Positions 6,927 to 15,430 of a stretch of DNA of 30,370 bases are shown piece by piece (the first letter of the stretch is position 1; the number at the start of each line of letters is the position of its first letter). The translations under genes and the position numbers were made by a program. The notes under the pieces were generated by a model. It did no database searches and was not told where the DNA came from. It worked only from the letters and a program-made list of their open reading frames with translations. This DNA is from an uncultured Helcococcus sp. Lineage in GTDB: Bacteria; Bacillota; Clostridia; Tissierellales; Peptoniphilaceae. Location of the stretch: contig CAMXYZ010000005.1 of NCBI GenBank assembly GCA_947253305.1, positions 1-30,370 on the forward strand. The letters run 5' to 3'.

Positions 6927-8135
6927 TTAATTAAAAAGTGCTTCAACAAATTTATCGGAATCAAACTTTTCGAGATTGTCTTTTTGTTCCCCTATTCCGA
7001 TATATTTAACTGGTATATTGTGTTCTACTTGTAATGGGAATACAACTCCTCCTTTTGCAGTACCATCCATCTTTGTTAAAACTATTCCTGTAATATCTGT
7101 AACTTTATTAAATTCTTTAGCTTGGAATATTGCATTTTGTCCAGTAGTGGCATCTAGTACCAATAATGTCTCTTTATTAGCATCTGGATGTTCTCTTGCA
7201 ATTATCCTATTAATCTTTTCCAATTCATTCATAAGATTAACTTTGTTGTGTAATCTCCCAGCTGTATCTATAATTAATACATCACTATTATTAGCTTTTT
7301 GTGATTTTATCGCATCAAATACTACTGAGGCTGGATCTGCTCCTTCTTTATGAGAAACAATTGGTGCATCTACTCTATTTGCCCATTCTGCCAATTGTTC
7401 AATAGCTGCCGCTCTGAATGTATCCGCTGCTGCAATCATTACACTTTTGCCTTCATTTTTAAGATTATATGCAAGTTTACCAATAGTTGTAGTCTTACCC
7501 ACACCATTAACTCCAATTACAAGGATAATGCTTTGTTCTCCAGATTTGATATTTAAATCATTGTTTTCATTTTTTAATCTTAAATTTTCTTTTAATATGA
7601 TTTCCAATTCATTTTTAATAAGTTTAGGATCTCTTATTCTTTTTCTTTCAATAGTATCTCTTAACTCATCAATCATATCTATTGTAGTCTCAACACCCAT
7701 ATCAGCAGATATCATTATCTCTTCTAATTGTTCATATAAATCATCATCTATTTTAGCCTTACCATTAATAAGATTATCTATAGCTGAATTCATAGCATCA
7801 CGAGTCTTAAATAAACCGTCTTTTAATCTATCAAAAAATCCTTTTTTAGGCTTTTCTTCTTCATCTTTTATTTCTTCATTTGTTAATTGTTCATTGTAAT
7901 CTCTATCAATTGTATTATTCATTTCTGTATCAAGGTTTTGATAATAAGATTCATCTAAATTATCCAATTCTACAGATTCTGATTTTTCAATATTTTCTAC
8001 AGATTCTAATTTTTCAATCACTTCTTCAGTTTTTTCAATATCTCTTTCAGATTCTGATTTTCCAATTAAATCTTCATTAATTTGTTTATCTTCTTTTTTT
8101 TCTTCTTTATTTAGTCCGAACCATTTTTTAAACAT
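6927..8135 (-). CDS. ftsY: Signal recognition particle receptor FtsY
   Basis: FtsY is the membrane-associated SRP receptor GTPase. Residues about 10-97 form an acidic, low-complexity N-terminal region with repeated KSES/EKSESVE-like units, likely the membrane-targeting A domain. The NG domain follows: G1 GVNGVGKT (208-215), DTFRAAAIEQLAEWA, DTAGRLHNKVNLM, and TKMDGTAKGG. The total of 402 residues is normal for FtsY with an acidic domain. It lies 23 nt after smc with AAGGAG before the ATG, the usual smc-ftsY order, and ends in a strong terminator. Confidence 0.97.
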   Translation of the reverse strand: MFKKWFGLNKEEKKEDKQINEDLIGKSESERDIEKTEEVIEKLESVENIEKSESVELDNLDESYYQNLDTEMNNTIDRDYNEQLTNEEIKDEEEKPKKGFFDRLKDGLFKTRDAMNSAIDNLINGKAKIDDDLYEQLEEIMISADMGVETTIDMIDELRDTIERKRIRDPKLIKNELEIILKENLRLKNENNDLNIKSGEQSIILVIGVNGVGKTTTIGKLAYNLKNEGKSVMIAAADTFRAAAIEQLAEWANRVDAPIVSHKEGADPASVVFDAIKSQKANNSDVLIIDTAGRLHNKVNLMNELEKINRIIAREHPDANKETLLVLDATTGQNAIFQAKEFNKVTDITGIVLTKMDGTAKGGVVFPLQVEHNIPVKYIGIGEQKDNLEKFDSDKFVEALFN

Positions 8136-8158
8136 ACTAACTCCTTATATAATACTTA

Positions 8159-11100
8159 TTATTTGAAATCTTCTAACATAAGTGTTATAACTTTTGAAAT
8201 TCCTTTTTCTTCCATAGTTATACCGTAAAGTATGTCTGCCATTTCCATACTTACCTTACGATGTGTTATTATGATGAATTGACTCTTGTCGACTAATGAT
8301 TGTAGATAATCAAAGTATCTCTTTATATTTCCTTCATCTAACGCCGCATCAATTTCATCTAATACACAAAATGGAGCTGGATTAATTTCAAATATTGCAA
8401 ATAATAAAGCTACGGCCGTTAAGGCCTTCTCTCCACCTGATAGTAAAGCTAAATTGGTTAACTTTTTGCCTGGAGGTCTTACTATTATTTCTATCCCAGC
8501 TGTTAAGACATCATCAGAATCTAATTTCAGTTCTGCTTGTCCACCATTAAAAAGTATATTAAATATCTCATCGAATCTTTTTTGTATCTGGTAAAAATAT
8601 GTATTGAATTTTTCAATCATATCTTTTTCTATATCTTTAATCATCTTTAAGATATCATTTCTTGTGTTTACAAGATCTTCGTATTGAGATTTCATAAATT
8701 CTAATTCTTCAAACATAACGCTATATTGCTCTATAGTCTCAAAATTAAAGTATCCAATTTCTGATAATCTATTCTTTATCATTAAGACTTCTTTTCTTGT
8801 AGCCTCAACTATTTCAAGTCTAGAAAGTTTATCTTCAAGACTTATTTCGTCTAAAGAATATGTCTCCATATAATCTGTCTTTAAATGAAGAACCTTGGAT
8901 TCAGAATTATCTATTCTTAATTCCAGTTTGAATTTTTCTTTCTCATAATCTGATATGTCTTTATTCAATACATCTATTCTATTAGAATCTATTTGTATCT
9001 GCGTTTTTAATGAATTTAGTTTTTCTTCTAGCTTGATTATATTTTCTTTTGATATAATTAATTCTTTAGTAATGTTTTCACTATTATCTTTCGATTTTTC
9101 AATATTTGCTTTTGATTTATTAATCTCGTCAATTGTAAATTGTAAATTGTTCTTATCGTTTATAATATTTGCTTCAGTTTCCTCAAGATTTATTTCTAAA
9201 TCTTGTAAATCATTTTCTATAATTGAAATATCTCTAAGAACAACTTCAAGATTTGAGTTGTTTTTAATTAATTCTCGCTCTATTTCTAAGTTTTCATCAC
9301 TATTTATTTCTAGATTAGATGATAATTTAGATCTTTCTAATTCCAAATCAATTATTATTTTCTCAATCTTATCAATATCAGAAAAGTCTTTATCCTGTAA
9401 TTCTTTATTTATATTCTTTAATAGATTTTCAAATTCTTCTTTTCTTTTTATATTGAAGTTCTTCTCAATTGAAATTTCTTGAATTAAAGAATTTATTGAA
9501 TTCTTTTCTGATAATAGTTCTTTATTTTGATTATCAAAATTAGATAAATTATACATAATATCATCTAATAAGTTTTTATTATCATTATATTTATTTGTAC
9601 TATCATCGATAGATTTCTTAGTTAAATCAATTTCTTTTTTAATGTCTTGAATTTCTTTCTTACGATTAAGTAGCGAATTAGATTCTTTCTTAAAAGTATT
9701 CCCTCCAATCATAGAACCCCAAGAATTAATCACTTCACCTTCAAGGGTTATTATTCTATATCCCTTTACTTGTCTAGATACTAAAATCGCATCGTCCATA
9801 TTTTTAACTAATATCGTCTTAGATAGGAAATAATCGATTATATTTTCAATTCTTTTGTCATACTTAACAAGATTATTTAGTGTATCTATAGCTTTTGGAT
9901 GAGATATATTATTTTTAATTCCTTTAATCTTCTTAACAGGCAAAAATGTTATCCTACCTATGTTTTTTTGTTTTATAAAATTGATTAAATATTTCCCATC
10001 TTCTTCGTTATCGATTACTATATTTTGTAGTGAAGAACCAAGTGCCACATCAAATGCAATTTTATATTCATCGTCAACTTGAATTAAATCAGCCAATACA
10101 CCTATAATTCTATTTTTAATATCTGGATTCTTATCTGATATTTTCAAAAGGTTTTGAACTGATTTATAATATCCATCGTATGATTTATATTGTCTCTCTA
10201 GAATATCCCTTTTTGATTCAAGTCTTAAATATTCATTTTTAAACTTGTTGAGTTCTTCTTCTATTTCTATTATATTTATATTTAATTTTTCTCTTTTTTC
10301 GATTTCTTGACTTATTTTAGATGTATTTTTATTTAATTTATCATTAATATCAGAAATTTTATTTTGCAAATCAGAAATCTTTATATCTCTATCTTCTATG
10401 ATTGAAATTAAATTGCTAATTTCATTCTCATAATTTACTTTTAGCTTTTCATTTGAAGTATCCAATTGTTCTTTAGTAGATTTATTTATCTTTAAATTGG
10501 ATAATTTTACTTTGTAATCTGATAATTGAATATCTAAATCTTCTATATTTTTAGAAAATTTTTCAATTTTCTTTTTATATTCTTTTACTTGATTATTTTG
10601 TTCTTTTATATTCTTATTCAGATTGTTTTTATCATTATTTAATTTATCATAGTCTTCTTTTTTTAATTTAATCTTCTCTGATAATTCAGTGATTCTTTTT
10701 TCTTTAGTTTCAATATCTTGATTTAATCTTTTAATATCTAAATCATAAAATCTTAATTTTTCTGTATTTAGATTTACCTCAGAATCGATATTTTGTTGTT
10801 TCTTTTCAGAGTTATTTACCTCTTCTTTGAGATTTTCTATTTCTTTGTTTAACTCTTCTATTTCTGTTTTTACTGGATAGATTTTTTGATTTAAATTATC
10901 TAATTCTTCAGTTGATGATAACAAATCTTTTTCAATATACTCTAAATCCGCTTTATCTTTAATTAAATCATCATTAATTTTATTAATTGATTTGACTAAT
11001 AAATTTAGTTCTAGTATTTCTAATCTTGAAGTTAATTTTATTCCTTCTTTTGCATTATTAGATTGTTTTTCTAATATATCTACTTCTTGTTGTTTTATCT

Positions 11101-11686
11101 TTATTTCTTTGGCTAAATATTCAAGATTTTCTTCATTTTTAATTAATTTTCTTTCAGCTTCACTCTTTTTATATTTATTTTTAGAAATCCCTACAGCCTC
11201 TTCAAATATATATCTACGATCTTCATTTCTGCCATTTAGAATTTCATCAATCCTACCTTGACCTATCATAGAATATCCGTCTTTACCAATTCCTGTATCT
11301 AAAAATAGTTCTTTAATATCTTTAAGTCTAACAGGTGATTTATTAATTAAATATTCACTTTCTCCTGTTCTATAAACTCTTCTAGTAACATTTACTTCTT
11401 CAAAAGCTATGGGTAAAGATTTGTCCGAATTATCTAGAATTAAAGAAACTTGTGCCATATTCATAGGCTTTTTAGTATCTGTACCTGAAAATATGACATC
11501 TTGCATATTTGCTCCACGTAAAGACTTAGGAGATTGTTCTCCTAGTACCCATTTGATTGCATCAGCAATATTTGATTTTCCAGATCCATTTGGACCTACA
11601 ATTGCAGTAATATCCTTATTAAAAGATAATTTAGTTTTCTCTGCAAAAGATTTAAATCCATATAATTCAATGTATTTTAATTTCAT
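8159..11686 (-). CDS. smc: Chromosome partition protein Smc
   Basis: Smc is the ATPase of the bacterial condensin complex with ScpA and ScpB, whose genes are not in this window. The 1175-residue protein has Walker A GPNGSGKSN (31-39) in an N-terminal head and two long Asn/Lys/Glu-rich coiled coils. A hinge lies around residues 510-650 (GVLADLIQVDDEYKIAFDVA region). The C-terminal head has the signature LSGGEKALTAVALLFA and Walker B CVLDEIDAALD. Length is typical. The space to rnc is 70 bp and holds a terminator hairpin, so smc is expressed by read-through or from a weak promoter not recognised here. Confidence 0.97.
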   Translation of the reverse strand: MKLKYIELYGFKSFAEKTKLSFNKDITAIVGPNGSGKSNIADAIKWVLGEQSPKSLRGANMQDVIFSGTDTKKPMNMAQVSLILDNSDKSLPIAFEEVNVTRRVYRTGESEYLINKSPVRLKDIKELFLDTGIGKDGYSMIGQGRIDEILNGRNEDRRYIFEEAVGISKNKYKKSEAERKLIKNEENLEYLAKEIKIKQQEVDILEKQSNNAKEGIKLTSRLEILELNLLVKSINKINDDLIKDKADLEYIEKDLLSSTEELDNLNQKIYPVKTEIEELNKEIENLKEEVNNSEKKQQNIDSEVNLNTEKLRFYDLDIKRLNQDIETKEKRITELSEKIKLKKEDYDKLNNDKNNLNKNIKEQNNQVKEYKKKIEKFSKNIEDLDIQLSDYKVKLSNLKINKSTKEQLDTSNEKLKVNYENEISNLISIIEDRDIKISDLQNKISDINDKLNKNTSKISQEIEKREKLNINIIEIEEELNKFKNEYLRLESKRDILERQYKSYDGYYKSVQNLLKISDKNPDIKNRIIGVLADLIQVDDEYKIAFDVALGSSLQNIVIDNEEDGKYLINFIKQKNIGRITFLPVKKIKGIKNNISHPKAIDTLNNLVKYDKRIENIIDYFLSKTILVKNMDDAILVSRQVKGYRIITLEGEVINSWGSMIGGNTFKKESNSLLNRKKEIQDIKKEIDLTKKSIDDSTNKYNDNKNLLDDIMYNLSNFDNQNKELLSEKNSINSLIQEISIEKNFNIKRKEEFENLLKNINKELQDKDFSDIDKIEKIIIDLELERSKLSSNLEINSDENLEIERELIKNNSNLEVVLRDISIIENDLQDLEINLEETEANIINDKNNLQFTIDEINKSKANIEKSKDNSENITKELIISKENIIKLEEKLNSLKTQIQIDSNRIDVLNKDISDYEKEKFKLELRIDNSESKVLHLKTDYMETYSLDEISLEDKLSRLEIVEATRKEVLMIKNRLSEIGYFNFETIEQYSVMFEELEFMKSQYEDLVNTRNDILKMIKDIEKDMIEKFNTYFYQIQKRFDEIFNILFNGGQAELKLDSDDVLTAGIEIIVRPPGKKLTNLALLSGGEKALTAVALLFAIFEINPAPFCVLDEIDAALDEGNIKRYFDYLQSLVDKSQFIIITHRKVSMEMADILYGITMEEKGISKVITLMLEDFK

Positions 11687-11726
11687 TATTTCATCCTATA
11701 AAAGAGTTTTATCTTACAATTAAAAA

Positions 11727-11751
11727 GCCCTCAAATTCAGAATTCAAGGGC
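11727..11751 (-). terminator. Terminator or attenuator between rnc and smc
   Basis: Arms of 12 bp (GCCCTCAAATTC, 11727-11738, and GAATTCAAGGGC, 11740-11751) pair with two mismatches and a one-base loop. It is the most GC-rich stem in the region. On the minus strand it is followed by TTTTTAATT. It lies 5 nt after the rnc stop and 40 nt before smc, within an otherwise continuous plsX-to-ftsY gene run. Confidence 0.75.
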
Positions 11752-11756
11752 GTATT

Positions 11757-12473
11757 TTATGTTAATCCTAAACGCATTAAAGCGTCTTTGGCAGCCATTT
11801 GTTCTGCTTCTTTTTTACTTTTACCTTTACCTTCTCCAATTAAATTTTTTCCATTATATAAATTAATGTAAAAAACTTTTTCGTGTGAAGGGCCATCTTC
11901 TTTGACTAATACATATTTGGTATCTGTATTCCTTGTCTTGTGTAGATGTTCTTGTATCCTAGTTTTGTAGTCATATATATCGAACTTAGTATTTTCATAC
12001 TCTATAATTGTTTCATATATGTTTTTATAAATAAATGAATATACTTGATCATATCCAGAATCTAGATACATAGCACCACATAGTGCTTCTAGAACATCAG
12101 ATTTTATAGATTTTTTTGCTCTACCACCCGTCTTATCTTCTCCTTTTCCTAATAATAGATAGTCTGAGAGATGAAAGATGTCTGACAGATTTGAAAATCC
12201 ATTTTCACTAACAAGACTTGCTCTTATTTTTGTTAATTTTCCTTCATCTTCGTTCTTAAAATGCTTATATAGTATTTCTGTAAATACAAGTTCTAAGACT
12301 GCATCTCCTAAGAACTCAAGTCTTTGATTACTCTTACCCCTTAAATTACTATGTTCATTTGTAAAAGAGGTGTGTATTAAAGATAAATTCAATAAATTTA
12401 TATCATTAAATTTATAATCTATTGAATATTCTAATTTCTTTAATTCTTCAATACGATTATTATCAATAATCAT
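11757..12473 (-). CDS. rnc: Ribonuclease III
   Basis: RNase III cuts double-stranded RNA, including the stems that release 16S and 23S rRNA precursors. The 238-residue product contains the signature NQRLEFLGDAVLELV with E53 and D57. The second catalytic pair is D127 and E130 in SDVLEALCGAMYLDSG. The C-terminal double-stranded-RNA-binding domain is visible as DYKTRIQEHLHKT and GKSKKEAEQMAAKDAL. The start is 1 nt after the acpP stop, with GGAA before it. The order plsX-acpP-rnc-smc-ftsY is classic for Firmicutes. Confidence 0.97.
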   Translation of the reverse strand: MIIDNNRIEELKKLEYSIDYKFNDINLLNLSLIHTSFTNEHSNLRGKSNQRLEFLGDAVLELVFTEILYKHFKNEDEGKLTKIRASLVSENGFSNLSDIFHLSDYLLLGKGEDKTGGRAKKSIKSDVLEALCGAMYLDSGYDQVYSFIYKNIYETIIEYENTKFDIYDYKTRIQEHLHKTRNTDTKYVLVKEDGPSHEKVFYINLYNGKNLIGEGKGKSKKEAEQMAAKDALMRLGLT

Positions 12474-12474
12474 T

Positions 12475-12702
12475 CTAATTTCCGGTCTTTGTCTCGATTA
12501 ATTTTACAATGTCATTTGCAGTTCTTAATTCATTTAATTCATCTTCAGAAATTTCAATATCAAATTCTTCTTCAATTGTCATTATGAAATCTAAAAGTGC
12601 TATTGAATCTAAATCACTGTCCTGTGTAAAATCTGCATCGAAATCTAAATTTTCTATCATTAATTCTGAATTTAATAATTCAGCAACTTTTTCTCTAATC
12701 AT
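12475..12702 (-). CDS. acpP: Acyl carrier protein
   Basis: ACP carries growing fatty acyl chains on a phosphopantetheine arm. The 75-residue acidic protein has the attachment serine at S33 in DSDLDSIALLDF, slightly different from the common GxDSLD form. Helix III sequence EEEFDIEISEDELNELRTA follows. A strong GGAGGGGAG lies before the ATG. The ATG overlaps the plsX stop by 4 bp (ATGA), so the two are translationally coupled; PlsX uses acyl-ACP as substrate. Confidence 0.95.
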   Translation of the reverse strand: MIREKVAELLNSELMIENLDFDADFTQDSDLDSIALLDFIMTIEEEFDIEISEDELNELRTANDIVKLIETKTGN

Positions 12703-13682
12703 AATCTCCCCTCCAAGTTTTCATTAATCTTACTATTCATAAATTCTTCCGCTTTAAATATTGCATTTTTTATAGCTCTTCTATTGGAACTTCCGTGAGC
12801 TTTAAAAATAGGTTTATTTATTCCTAGCATTATACCTGCCCCAACTTTTGAATAATCATATTTGTCTTTGATTTTCATTAAATATGGTTTGAGTATTAAC
12901 GCCCCTATTTTAGCAATAAACGATGAATCAATTTGCGATTTTAATTCACCAAATATTACAGAAGCAGCTCCTTCTGATGCTTTAAGCATCATATTTCCTG
13001 AAAAACCATCTGCAACAATTACATCTGCTTTACCTGTTAAAAAGTCCCTAGCTTCTATATTACCCATAAAATTAATTTTATCATTTTCTGATAATAATTT
13101 ATAAGTTTCTTTTGATAAAGTATCTCCTTTACCTTCTTCGGTACCTACATTTGCTAAATAAACTTTTGGTTTATCATATTTTAAAAACTTTTCAGCAGTC
13201 ACTGAACCCATGGTGGCAAATTGGTTTAACATTTCAGGCTTAGAATCAACAACTGCTCCTGAATCAACAAGTACAGTAGTTCTACCTTCTTGATTCGGTA
13301 TAAATGTGGCAAGTGTAGATCTTAGTACCCCCTCCATCCTTTTAGTTATAAATACACCACCAGCAAGTAAAGCTCCTGTACTTCCAGCTGATAGGAAACC
13401 ATCTCCATCTTCGTTAAGTCTTTCAAGACCTAAACTGATAGATGAATCTTTCTTTCTTCTTACCGATCTAGCAGGATCTTCATCATTCTTTATATATTCA
13501 TTTGTATCTATAAATTCAAATCTAGTAATCTCAGCAGAGTTTTTATTAATCACTTCTCTCGCCAATTGTTCTGGTCCAACTAATACATAGTTTAGCTTTG
13601 TATTATTTAAAGAATCAATAATTCCATATAATATTTCTTCTGGACCTAAATCTGAACCCAATAAATCTATTATTAATTTCAT
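12699..13682 (-). CDS. plsX: Phosphate acyltransferase PlsX
   Basis: PlsX converts acyl-ACP and phosphate to acyl phosphate, the donor used by PlsY to start phospholipid synthesis. It can also run in reverse on acyl phosphates made by fatty acid kinase. The 327-residue protein has the family segments VLVDSGAVVDSKPEMLNQFA, YLANVGTEEGKGD, VADGFSGNMMLKASEGAA and GAGIMLGINKPIFKAHG. The N-terminal motif reads DLLGSDLGP instead of the usual DAMGGDxAP, a notable divergence. CGGAG lies 5 nt before the ATG. It starts the plsX-acpP-rnc run behind the rpmF terminator. Confidence 0.94.
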   Translation of the reverse strand: MKLIIDLLGSDLGPEEILYGIIDSLNNTKLNYVLVGPEQLAREVINKNSAEITRFEFIDTNEYIKNDEDPARSVRRKKDSSISLGLERLNEDGDGFLSAGSTGALLAGGVFITKRMEGVLRSTLATFIPNQEGRTTVLVDSGAVVDSKPEMLNQFATMGSVTAEKFLKYDKPKVYLANVGTEEGKGDTLSKETYKLLSENDKINFMGNIEARDFLTGKADVIVADGFSGNMMLKASEGAASVIFGELKSQIDSSFIAKIGALILKPYLMKIKDKYDYSKVGAGIMLGINKPIFKAHGSSNRRAIKNAIFKAEEFMNSKINENLEGRL

Positions 13683-13709
13683 ATAAACTCCGTTCTATTT
13701 ATATATATT

Positions 13710-13718
13710 ATAATACCA
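13710..13718 (-). promoter_or_regulatory. Extended -10 promoter element of plsX
   Basis: On the minus strand TGGTATTAT (13718-13710) is an extended -10 element, with an overlapping TATAAT at 13712-13707. At 17 nt upstream the sequence is TATGTA, a poor -35, so the extended -10 may carry recognition. Transcription would begin about 20 nt before the plsX ATG. The rest of the space (13719-13833) is AT-rich with no convincing operator. Confidence 0.5.
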
Positions 13719-13833
13719 TAAATCTCAAAATTTACATATACTTGAGCTAATTATACTTGTTATTATTATATATTTGGAATTTGAATTAAGTTTTATTGTT
13801 TATTCTATTAAGCTAGTACTTTAAAATATAAAA

Positions 13834-13865
13834 AAATGAAGTATAGAAAAGTCCATACTTCATTT
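13834..13865 (-). terminator. Rho-independent terminator after rpmF
   Basis: Perfect 11-bp arms AAATGAAGTAT (13834-13844) and ATACTTCATTT (13855-13865) with a 10-nt loop, followed on the minus strand by TTTTTTTATATTTT. It lies 11 nt after the rpmF stop and makes rpmF a single-gene transcript. Confidence 0.88.
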
Positions 13866-13876
13866 AATTTATATAA

Positions 13877-14062
13877 TTATTCTTCGTCTTCAACTTCAAA
13901 AATTTTCTTTCCATTGTAATATCCAGAAGGACTTACTCTATGAGGTAGTCTTGCTTCTTGTGTTTCTGAATCTACTACAAAATTTACTTTATTTAATCTA
14001 TATGAAGAAGCTCTTCTAGATGCTGTCTTAGCTTTAGATGTTTTCCTTTTTGGTACTGCCAT
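13877..14062 (-). CDS. rpmF: 50S ribosomal protein bL32
   Basis: The 61-residue basic protein begins MAVPKRKTSKAKTASRRAS, the bL32 signature, and continues with LPHRVSPSGYYNGKKI. It contains no cysteine, so it is the zinc-free form. A perfect AAGGAGGTG lies 5 nt before the ATG. In many Firmicutes rpmF directly follows yceD (DUF177) and is co-transcribed with plsX. Here it has its own promoter and terminator and no yceD precedes it. Confidence 0.96.
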   Translation of the reverse strand: MAVPKRKTSKAKTASRRASSYRLNKVNFVVDSETQEARLPHRVSPSGYYNGKKIFEVEDEE

Positions 14063-14107
14063 AGTAACACCTCCTTAACTTAATATCTTTTTTTGAATAA
14101 CAAGGGT

Positions 14108-14136
14108 ATTATACATATATTTTGTACTTTTGTCAA
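14108..14136 (-). promoter_or_regulatory. Perfect consensus promoter of rpmF
   Basis: On the minus strand TTGACA (14136-14131), a 17-nt spacer and TATAAT (14113-14108) match the sigma-A consensus at all 12 positions. The predicted start near 14101 leaves a leader of about 40 nt. The -35 lies only 6 nt beyond the ackA stop, with no terminator for ackA in between. Confidence 0.92.
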
Positions 14137-14141
14137 ACAAT

Positions 14142-15338
14142 TTATAAATTTTCTACAATTTTTTGAGTTTCTCTTGCTATCATCAATTCTTCATTAGTTG
14201 GAACTATATAAACTTTTATTCTAGAATCATCTGTAGAAACTTCTTTTGTTTCACCTCTTGCTCCATTATTTTTTTCTGGATCAATTTTAATTCCAAAATC
14301 TTCAAGATCTGATAATATATTTTCTCTTGTTATATCAGAGTTTTCACCAATTCCACCTGCAAATGCAATAGCATCAACTTTCCCTAATAATGCCATATAT
14401 GCACCAACATATTTTTTAGCTCTATTTGCAAACATGTCTAGAGCTAATTGAGCTCTCTTATTTCCTTCTTTAGCAGCATTTTCAACATCTCTTGTATCTG
14501 ATGATACACCAGAAACACCTAATAGACCAGATTGCTTATTTAATAGTGTATCCATTTCATCATATGAATATCCATATTCTTTACCTAATGTAAATATTAC
14601 AGCTGGATCGATATCACCTGATCTTGTACCCATTACTAGACCTTCAAGTGGAGTTAAGCCCATTGATGTATCATATGATTTTCCGTTTTTTACCGCTGTT
14701 ATAGAAGCACCATTACCTAAATGACAAGTAACTGCATTAACTTCTTCAACTGGTTTATCTAATAATTTTGCTAATTCAATTGTTATATAATGATGTGATG
14801 TTCCGTGAGCACCATATCTTTTAATTTGATCTTTTTCATAATATTCATAAGGTATTGCATAAACTGCATTTTCTTCTGGTATACTTGAATGGAATCCTGT
14901 ATCTACACAGATTACATTTGGTTTGCCAGGTGCAACTTCTTCTACTCCCAATATTCCTTGAATAGCTCCTGGATTATGTAGAGGAGCGAATCTTGTAGCA
15001 TCTTCTAAAGTTTTCATAACTTCATCATTAACTAATGTCGGTTTTGAAATTGGTCCACCATGAACAACTCTATGACCTATCGCTTCAATTTGATCAATAG
15101 AATCTATTATTCCATAATCGTCATCTAATAAAACTTCAAATAAAAGCTCTACAGCTTCTTTATGTGTTGGAAGATCTCTTTCTATAGATACCTTTCTATC
15201 TCCCTTCTTATGTTCAATATTCGCACCTTGAAGTGATATTCTTTCTATTAAACCTTTACCATATACTTCACCACTAACTGAGTTCATAAATTGATACTTA
15301 AGTGATGAACTTCCACTATTTAAAACTAATATATCCAT
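14142..15338 (-). CDS. ackA: Acetate kinase
   Basis: Acetate kinase turns acetyl phosphate and ADP into acetate and ATP, an energy-yielding fermentation step. The 398-residue protein has the standard motifs: ILVLNSGSSSLKYQF at the N-terminus, GHRVVHGG, DTGFHSSIPEENAVYAIP, RYGAHGTSHHYI, CHLGNGASI and AFAGGIGEN. Length is normal. AAAGGGG precedes the ATG. No phosphotransacetylase gene is visible here. It is divergent from tmcAL, with 92 bp between the two start codons. Confidence 0.97.
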   Translation of the reverse strand: MDILVLNSGSSSLKYQFMNSVSGEVYGKGLIERISLQGANIEHKKGDRKVSIERDLPTHKEAVELLFEVLLDDDYGIIDSIDQIEAIGHRVVHGGPISKPTLVNDEVMKTLEDATRFAPLHNPGAIQGILGVEEVAPGKPNVICVDTGFHSSIPEENAVYAIPYEYYEKDQIKRYGAHGTSHHYITIELAKLLDKPVEEVNAVTCHLGNGASITAVKNGKSYDTSMGLTPLEGLVMGTRSGDIDPAVIFTLGKEYGYSYDEMDTLLNKQSGLLGVSGVSSDTRDVENAAKEGNKRAQLALDMFANRAKKYVGAYMALLGKVDAIAFAGGIGENSDITRENILSDLEDFGIKIDPEKNNGARGETKEVSTDDSRIKVYIVPTNEELMIARETQKIVENL

Positions 15339-15372
15339 GCTTACCCCTTTATTATTATTTATTTTTTATTTA

Positions 15373-15403
15373 TTGTATAATATATTTACTATATTAGTAT
15401 AAC
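15373..15403 (+). promoter_or_regulatory. Possible promoter of tmcAL, face to face with the ackA promoter
   Basis: TTGTAT (15373-15378) and TATAAC (15398-15403) are separated by 19 nt, longer than ideal. The -10 overlaps the -35 of ackA and the -35 overlaps the -10 of ackA. Bases 15378-15396 form the palindrome TAATATA-N5-TATATTA in the middle. The AT richness makes the call tentative. Confidence 0.4.
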
Positions 15404-15405
15404 AA
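15377..15405 (-). promoter_or_regulatory. Promoter of ackA
   Basis: On the minus strand TTGTTA (15405-15400), a 17-nt spacer and TATTAT (15382-15377). The transcript would start near 15370, about 30 nt before the ackA ATG. It overlaps almost completely the likely tmcAL promoter on the other strand. Confidence 0.65.
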
Positions 15406-15430
15406 AATTAGCGAAGGATATTCAAATATT

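Noticed and set aside
8955..9482. 175-residue plus-strand open frame within smc
   Set aside because: It is antisense to the coiled-coil region of smc, has Ser/Phe/Ile-rich composition expected of a shadow, and no ribosome site.
13801..13830. AGTACTAGCTTAA sequence upstream of plsX, reminiscent of a FapR operator
   Set aside because: Over 17 positions it does not fit the symmetric TTAGTAC-type FapR site, lies about 120 bp from plsX beside the rpmF terminator, and no fapR gene is near.
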